64,000 bases of DNA from Cyclobacterium sp. SYSU L10401. GTDB taxonomy: Bacteria; Bacteroidota; Bacteroidia; Cytophagales; Cyclobacteriaceae. The stretch lies in the NCBI RefSeq assembly GCF_010993705.1, contig NZ_WOFO01000003.1, positions 435,500 through 499,499 on the forward strand. Direction: 5' to 3'. The notes below the pieces were generated by a model. The model worked only from the letters and a program-made list of their open reading frames with translations, made no database searches and was not told where the DNA came from. The number at the start of each line of letters is the position of its first letter. Position 1 is the stretch's first letter. Shown here one piece after another: positions 60,401 through 64,000 of this stretch. The position numbers and the translations under genes were made by a program.

Positions 60401-61608
60401 TGATCATAGGACAGGCTTGCTGAATTTTCTGGCTCATGTGTATGTATGGTGAACTTATGTAGGGAAGGATCCACTTTGTGCAAGCCCCCTGGCAAATTTC
60501 CTAGCCACAAGCGATCCTGACTGTCGTACAAAAATGTCCAGACCTGGTTGGAGCTTAAACTACCGGGGTCATCAGGATTATTCGAATATTGCGTTAATTT
60601 TTTACTGACTGGATCATAATGGTTTAGCCCTCCATTATACGTTCCCACCCAAAATTCACTATTATGGTCTTGAAAAATAATTTTCACATGAGGACAAGAA
60701 GACCATAATCCCATTTCTCCCTGTGGGGCGTGAGGGGCATCTGGCTTGGAGGAATCCGGAAGCATTCGAATAAAATTCTCTTTTTCAGGATCGAAATAAT
60801 GGAGGCCACTTTGGCAGGAACCCACCCATATTTTACCTTCCTGATCCTCATAAAGTGCGCTAATTCGATTATCAATTAGACTGTTTGGATTTTTCGGATC
60901 ATGCAAAAAGCGTTTTGTGGTTCCCGAACTTAAATCCATCCGGATAAGACCGCCACCAAAACTACTTGCGTCAAACGGTTCCCCGGTTCCGATCCAAAGT
61001 TGATGATTACTATCAGCCAATAACACCCGAACTTCATCCTCCAACAGATTGACCGAATCTGCCGGGTCATTTAAAAAACGGGTAAATTGGTCCGAATCCC
61101 GTTCATATCGAAAAAGCCCACCATTTTGAGTACCTACCCAAAGGTTTTGGTCCTGATCTTCGGTGAAGGAATTAATTTGCCCTGCGGCTTCATTGGCAGG
61201 AGCAGAGGAGTTGGAAGCATACCGAATGAAACAATCACAAGTCGAATCATATCGATCCAGATCAGACTTGGAGCCTATCCATAAATCACCTTTAAAATCG
61301 ACAAACAGGGTTTCCACCCGGTTTTGGGACAAGGAAGTTGTATCACCAGGAATATTGCTATAGCCTCGGAGCTCATAGCCATTGTACCTCACCAGGCCAT
61401 CTTCTGTTGCTATCCAAATATATCCCTGATGATCCTGAGCAATATCCAGAATGGAATTACTTGGCAGTCCATGCTCGGTGGTAAATCGCTCGAATCTTAC
61501 GGGCTGGGATTGGGACCGGGTAAGGTAGGGGATCAGTAGCAATGACCAAACAAGAAAGCTGGTCAAGGCAGGTATTGAAATCCAGAAAGTGGAGCGATTG
61601 CTTTTCAT
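57475..61608 (-). CDS. Hybrid two-component system sensor/regulator (HTCS)
   Basis: 1377 residues in one chain. Signal region MKSNRSTFWISIPALTSFLVWSLLLIP, periplasmic Reg_prop propeller repeats (FTTEHGLPSNSILDIAQDHQGYIWIATEDGLVRYNGY and many alike), a Y_Y_Y domain (SYKYRMLPYDAEWIDAGKQRTARYTNLDPGQYTFQVIAS), one membrane helix (WAYILFTGLLLVMFRWFYRF), HisKA with His875 (NITHEFRTPLTVILG), HATPase, a receiver with Asp1179 (IIICDVMMPGMDGFEV) and a C-terminal AraC HTH. HTCS proteins usually sense polysaccharide fragments and switch on utilisation genes. Here the downstream genes are sulfur related, so a sulfated glycan or another signal may be sensed; that is inference. Confidence 0.95.
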   Translation of the reverse strand: MKSNRSTFWISIPALTSFLVWSLLLIPYLTRSQSQPVRFERFTTEHGLPSNSILDIAQDHQGYIWIATEDGLVRYNGYELRGYSNIPGDTTSLSQNRVETLFVDFKGDLWIGSKSDLDRYDSTCDCFIRYASNSSAPANEAAGQINSFTEDQDQNLWVGTQNGGLFRYERDSDQFTRFLNDPADSVNLLEDEVRVLLADSNHQLWIGTGEPFDASSFGGGLIRMDLSSGTTKRFLHDPKNPNSLIDNRISALYEDQEGKIWVGSCQSGLHYFDPEKENFIRMLPDSSKPDAPHAPQGEMGLWSSCPHVKIIFQDHNSEFWVGTYNGGLNHYDPVSKKLTQYSNNPDDPGSLSSNQVWTFLYDSQDRLWLGNLPGGLHKVDPSLHKFTIHTHEPENSASLSYDHVMGMYEAPGEPDQLYLGTRGGGLNKLDLKHKVFRHFRHDPTDEHSISSDIVWTTYEDQNGTFWVGTEAGLDTLNRQNGQFAPYQMVNGNVYTHVTDPVIRMHEDRHGRLWLGTWSSGIIRLSRDRQSYKRYDFSNSSQQTFYNSILAINESSDGTIWVGVFQGGLFQYDTESDRFLPHLERYGVTCLLEENPDNFWVGTPNNGLLHYNVLTGAMDQYTTEDGLSSNTINGILKDENQIFWLSTGNGIVRFDPKNRHFTNYDASDGLSVSSFNHTGAFKSSDGQLFFGGDGGMVSFYPDQIKGNPYPPDVVLSGLQVAGKPFDLPSFKSTPSETLTLSHRQNDLTFDYVGLHFTDPSNNSYKYRMLPYDAEWIDAGKQRTARYTNLDPGQYTFQVIASNSDGLWNEEGTSLHVFISPPWWTRWWAYILFTGLLLVMFRWFYRFKISRKLAVAESKRLKEIDHFKSSLYTNITHEFRTPLTVILGITDTLRSKARNQQWEDTDHGLEMIQRNGKNLLQLVNEMLDLAKLESGHLELEMQQQDVVPFIKYICESFESMAQEKQIKVDVDAHVAQLVMDFDPAKLAMIVSNLLSNAIKFTPDHGRIAVHLDQVYASGKKYFTLIVKDNGKGLLKEEIPHVFDRFYQADQSSTRHTEGTGIGLALTKELVELMGGTIKVESPTGMGSTFTVHLPITLAAPKTIGQELNQFFQPTLPQAITYINEKAQDLELPLVLIIEDNLDVGNYLKMALKNKYNCLHATNGQTGLELAYAHIPDIIICDVMMPGMDGFEVCATLKADERSDHIPIIMLTALAEKEARLTGLSKGADAYLAKPFDKKELLIRLEKLQEIRNRLQQKYSRRFLSSEHSYEPISSSIESFLVKVEQAILNHLEEEDFSVDQLADAICLSRSQVHRKIKALTGHSTTIYIRLIRLQKAKELLASGDLNISEVAFRVGFKSPAYFSQIFKKTFGESPTESRI

Positions 61609-62061
61609 TAGGTTGATATTGTTTAGCTTTTAAACCCTCAACTTCGATTCTATCTCTCCTAAAATGAATACCGTTTTATCGATACCTAATTTGCTGTGAT
61701 CCTGTAAATCTATCCCAACGGTATTTATTGTTTAATCCGCATGGAAAAAAATATTATATATTTGAATACCTTCATATTTTGGAATAATAATCTACACCAA
61801 TATAAATTAAAAAGCAAGTATATCGGTCATTCAATTCTGATTGGAATAAATGATTGATCGCCGAAAACGGGCCTTGGCCACCTACCAAAGATTAGGGAAT
61901 TCCTTTCCGATGGCAAGGTATTAAATCTACGTTTTTTTGATAAAATCGATAAATACTCAGTATATTCGAGAAAGTTAATTGATCCGAATAGCATAAAACC
62001 TTCCCTGCCGTCCATTTCGATAAAAAAAAAATTATGTCAGGAAAGCTAAAACCCAAATACC
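61609..62061. other. Divergent gap between HTCS and lipoprotein fragment
   Basis: 453 bp, AT-rich. Expected to contain the HTCS promoter and that of the 62062 gene. I see no repeat or hairpin worth naming. Confidence 0.35.
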
Positions 62062-62376
62062 ATGAAGCATTCTTGTTTATTCATTTTTATGGTTCTACTG
62101 ATCCTTTCGGGCTGTTCCCCGGCATCTTCCATAGATGAAAACCTCACCCAATCAGTGCTGGACCACCATTGGGAGACGTTTATCAATAATTACCTGGAAG
62201 GCGTCATGGAGGATTATACAGAAGAATCCATTCTGATTACCCCAAACGGCACCTATATGGGCCTGGAAGAAATCCGGCAAAACTTTGTGAATGCCTTTAA
62301 GGCCTTTCCTGCAGGCCAAGCCACACTAACCCTGAAGGAAAGCCTGGCGGTCAAAGATATTGGCTATATCCTATGA
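62062..62376 (+). pseudogene. Truncated NTF2-like (SnoaL-type) lipoprotein gene
   Basis: 104 residues: lipoprotein signal MKHSCLFIFMVLLILSGC, then VLDHHWETFINNYLEGVMEDYTEESILITPNGTYMGLEEIRQNFVNAFKAFPAGQATLTLKESLAVKDIGYIL and a stop. The intact copy at 63385 continues for about 33 more residues (WEADTPEFNLSYATDTFIIRNRKIIRQTYAG), the part that closes the NTF2-like sheet. Identity between the two is perfect over 44 bp directly before the break at 62372/62373, where the ATG of the next gene begins, so this looks like a break caused by insertion or recombination. The product probably cannot fold properly. Confidence 0.8.
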
Positions 62377-63170
62377 ACTCAGCGGCTAATTTAAAAAGGA
62401 ACGAAAAGGATTCGATAGCCATATTTGAAGAACGAACATTAGAAAAAGACTATAGGACATTAATTCCTCTCTTACAACCTGGGCTTAGGGTCCTGGATGT
62501 TGGCTGTGGATCAGGTGCCATTACCTGCGGATTACTGAAATATGTGGGGGAGCATGGATGCGTAATTGGGATTGATGCAGATCCATCTTTTATTAAGAAA
62601 GCCCAATTAAAAAGTCAAGGGTTTAAAAATTTGGAGTTTGTTCATCAAGACCTTTTCTCGTTCGAACATGTCGAAAAATTCGACCTGATCATTGCCTCCC
62701 GAACTTTGCAATGGATTTCTGATACAAACCAGGCCATTGGTAAAATGAAACAACTACTTAAACCCGGGGGACAGCTTTCCATCCTGGACTATGATCATTT
62801 AAAAATAGAATGGAATCCATCAATCCCTGATGCTATGAAAATGGCCTATAATGCCTTCTTGTCCTGGCGTTTAGAAGGAGGGCTGAATAATCAAATTATA
62901 GTAGATTTGCCGGATTTCCTGATGGCTAACGGACTATCAAATATTCAGGTTTTTGAAGCAAATGAAACTTATGAAAAAGGAGATCCCAATTTCATGTCTA
63001 AACTCGGAATGTGGGAAAAAGTAGTGGCCATGCCCCAAATCCTGGATGAAGGCTATTTGGATGAAGAAACCATAAAACAGGCACTGTTGGCGTATGGAAA
63101 TTGGAAACGGAACGAGGCCAGGGGTATGATCTTGAAACTAAAAGAAGTTCGGGGGATAAACCTTCTATAA
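62373..63170 (+). CDS. Class I SAM-dependent methyltransferase
   Basis: 265 residues. Methyltransferase motif I LRVLDVGCGSGAITCGLLKYVGEHGCVIGID (GxGxG), then ASRTLQWISDTNQAIGKMKQLLKPGGQLSILDYDH. The following FLMANGLSNIQVF and helical C-terminal part are common in UbiE-like small molecule methyltransferases. The ATG overlaps the stop of the broken lipoprotein (ATGA) and no own RBS is obvious, so translation may be coupled. Substrate unknown. Confidence 0.85.
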   Translation: MNSAANLKRNEKDSIAIFEERTLEKDYRTLIPLLQPGLRVLDVGCGSGAITCGLLKYVGEHGCVIGIDADPSFIKKAQLKSQGFKNLEFVHQDLFSFEHVEKFDLIIASRTLQWISDTNQAIGKMKQLLKPGGQLSILDYDHLKIEWNPSIPDAMKMAYNAFLSWRLEGGLNNQIIVDLPDFLMANGLSNIQVFEANETYEKGDPNFMSKLGMWEKVVAMPQILDEGYLDEETIKQALLAYGNWKRNEARGMILKLKEVRGINLL

Positions 63171-63384
63171 AAACCAAAAAAAGACATTAAAAATAAAATA
63201 TGATCTAGTTATGATTAGTTAAAGGCCGGTGGCGGTATTCGGGAGGAAGGTTTTCTTCAAAGAAAGGAAATCCTGTTTCGAAATAATAGTTGCTTTATTA
63301 ATTAAATATCCACATCTTGAATGGTAAATAAAATTGATTTGTTCCATTAGCCTATTTTTATACAGGTTTTAAAAATTTATAATT

Positions 63385-63816
63385 ATGAAAATGCACTACA
63401 GCCTTGTTTTGTTGGCCTGCCTGCTTTTTTCCGGATGTGCTTCCAATTCTTCTGGTGAAAATATTGATGAAGCCCAGACCGAGGCGGTGCTCGACCATCA
63501 TTGGCAAACATTTATTGCCAATGACCTGGAAGGCGTCATGGAAGATTATACAGAAGAGTCCATTCTGATTACCCCAAACGGTACTTACAGGGGACTGGAT
63601 GAAATCCGCAGAAACTTTGTCAATGCCTTTACGGCCTTTCCTACAGGCCAAGCCACCCTGACCCTGAAGGAAAGCCTGGCGGTCAAAGATATTGGCTATA
63701 TCCTCTGGGAAGCCGATACCCCTGAATTCAACCTGAGCTATGCCACCGATACCTTCATTATCCGGAATCGTAAAATCATCCGGCAGACTTATGCCGGAGT
63801 AAGGGAAAATAAATAA
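63385..63816 (+). CDS. NTF2-like (SnoaL-type) lipoprotein
   Basis: 143 residues. MKMHYSLVLLACLLFSGC is the lipoprotein signal. The body VLDHHWQTFIANDLEGVMEDYTEESILITPNGTYRGLDEIRRNFVNAFTAFPTGQATLTLKESLAVKDIGYILWEADTPEFNLSYATDTFIIRNRKIIRQTYAG is a full NTF2-like fold with the hydrophobic pocket pattern. The 62062 copy lacks the end. Likely a small ligand-binding or enzymatic lipoprotein; function not known. Confidence 0.82.
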   Translation: MKMHYSLVLLACLLFSGCASNSSGENIDEAQTEAVLDHHWQTFIANDLEGVMEDYTEESILITPNGTYRGLDEIRRNFVNAFTAFPTGQATLTLKESLAVKDIGYILWEADTPEFNLSYATDTFIIRNRKIIRQTYAGVRENK

Positions 63817-63839
63817 GCAAAATCAAGGTCAATAGTCCT

Positions 63840-64000
63840 AACCGTTGAGGTCTATGAGACCTCGACGGTTTTTTTCGTGACAGTCCTGGGAAAAGACCTT
63901 CGGGGTTGGGAAAACCCCAAAGGTCAATAGTCCTAACCGTTGAGGTCTTTGGGACCTCGATGGTTTTTTTCGTGACAGTCCTGGGAAAAGACCTTCTGGG
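63840..64000. repeat. Palindromic repeat array, 95 bp period, running to the window edge
   Basis: AACCGTTGAGGTCT...GACCTCGACGGTT starts at 63840 and again at 63935 (95 bp later), with T-runs after each hairpin. A second hairpin AAGACCTTCGGGG / CCCCAAAGGTC lies between, and the array goes on past the window end. It shares its palindromes with the array at 51786 but has different spacers. Confidence 0.85.

Overview
This window looks like a chromosomal piece of a marine or environmental Bacteroidota, most likely a Cyclobacteriaceae-type organism (Algoriphagus, Cyclobacterium or Echinicola relatives). The evidence is the many lipoproteins and short signal peptides, a hybrid two-component regulator with beta-propeller sensor, the TonB-dependent receptor with a carboxypeptidase-like N-terminal domain, HmuY, ArsM/ACR3-type arsenic genes and glucuronoyl esterase. 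The genus is inference. No rRNA, tRNA, CRISPR array or intact transposase was seen.

Layout. 1-799 is the N-terminal part of a type I restriction-modification methylase, cut by the window edge, followed by a 1 kb gene-free stretch with diverged repeats. 1.8-8.4 kb holds assorted genes: a propeller-like lipoprotein, a Uma2 nuclease-like protein, a membrane protein, a SulP anion transporter, a thioesterase, an exported methyltransferase and an NTF2-like protein. 8.5-10.7 kb is a compact operon for 2-keto-3-deoxygluconate breakdown (kdgK, YhcH-like, KDPG aldolase). 11-24 kb carries two dehydrogenases, a eukaryote-type N-terminal glutamine amidohydrolase, a polysaccharide deacetylase beside a large heme-c/propeller dehydrogenase-like protein, an amidohydrolase, a pirin and small secreted proteins. 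24.3-31.1 kb is a six-gene heme uptake operon (hmuTUVS, TonB receptor, hmuY) with a Fur-like operator. 31.4-36.7 kb has a LuxR-type regulator and a 1353-residue STAND ATPase with fifteen exact 45-residue repeats. 37-44 kb pairs a TPR sensor kinase with a LytTR response regulator, surrounded by three paralogous lipoproteins and small lipoproteins, with two matching dyad operators. 43.9-49.2 kb is an arsenic operon (arsD-arsA-arsR-arsM-arsC-acr3). 49.5-51.8 kb has two ester hydrolases, one a CE15 glucuronoyl esterase. 52-61.6 kb contains AraC regulators, a sulfur-associated operon (Tat-exported DsrE-like, DsrE-like, TsdA-like dihaem cytochrome, TauE/SafE) and a large hybrid two-component sensor. 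62-64 kb holds a broken lipoprotein gene, a methyltransferase that begins at the exact break, and the intact lipoprotein paralogue, ending in palindromic repeats.

Working together. The glucuronoyl esterase can release uronate-containing xylan and the kdgK/eda genes can metabolise uronate-derived keto-deoxy acids, although they are 40 kb apart. The arsenic genes cover sensing, reduction, methylation, chaperoning and efflux. The most unusual parts are the periplasmic DsrE/TsdA/TauE cassette flanked by two copies of an HTCS output domain (one a promoter-captured fragment), the perfectly phased repeat STAND protein, the lipoprotein/two-component neighbourhood with shared operators, the ArsD fusion to a cysteine-less AhpD-like domain, and the gene break at 62372. 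Start sites were moved from the longest reading frame to internal ATG codons wherever signal peptides or family starts demanded it; these shifts are stated in the entries.
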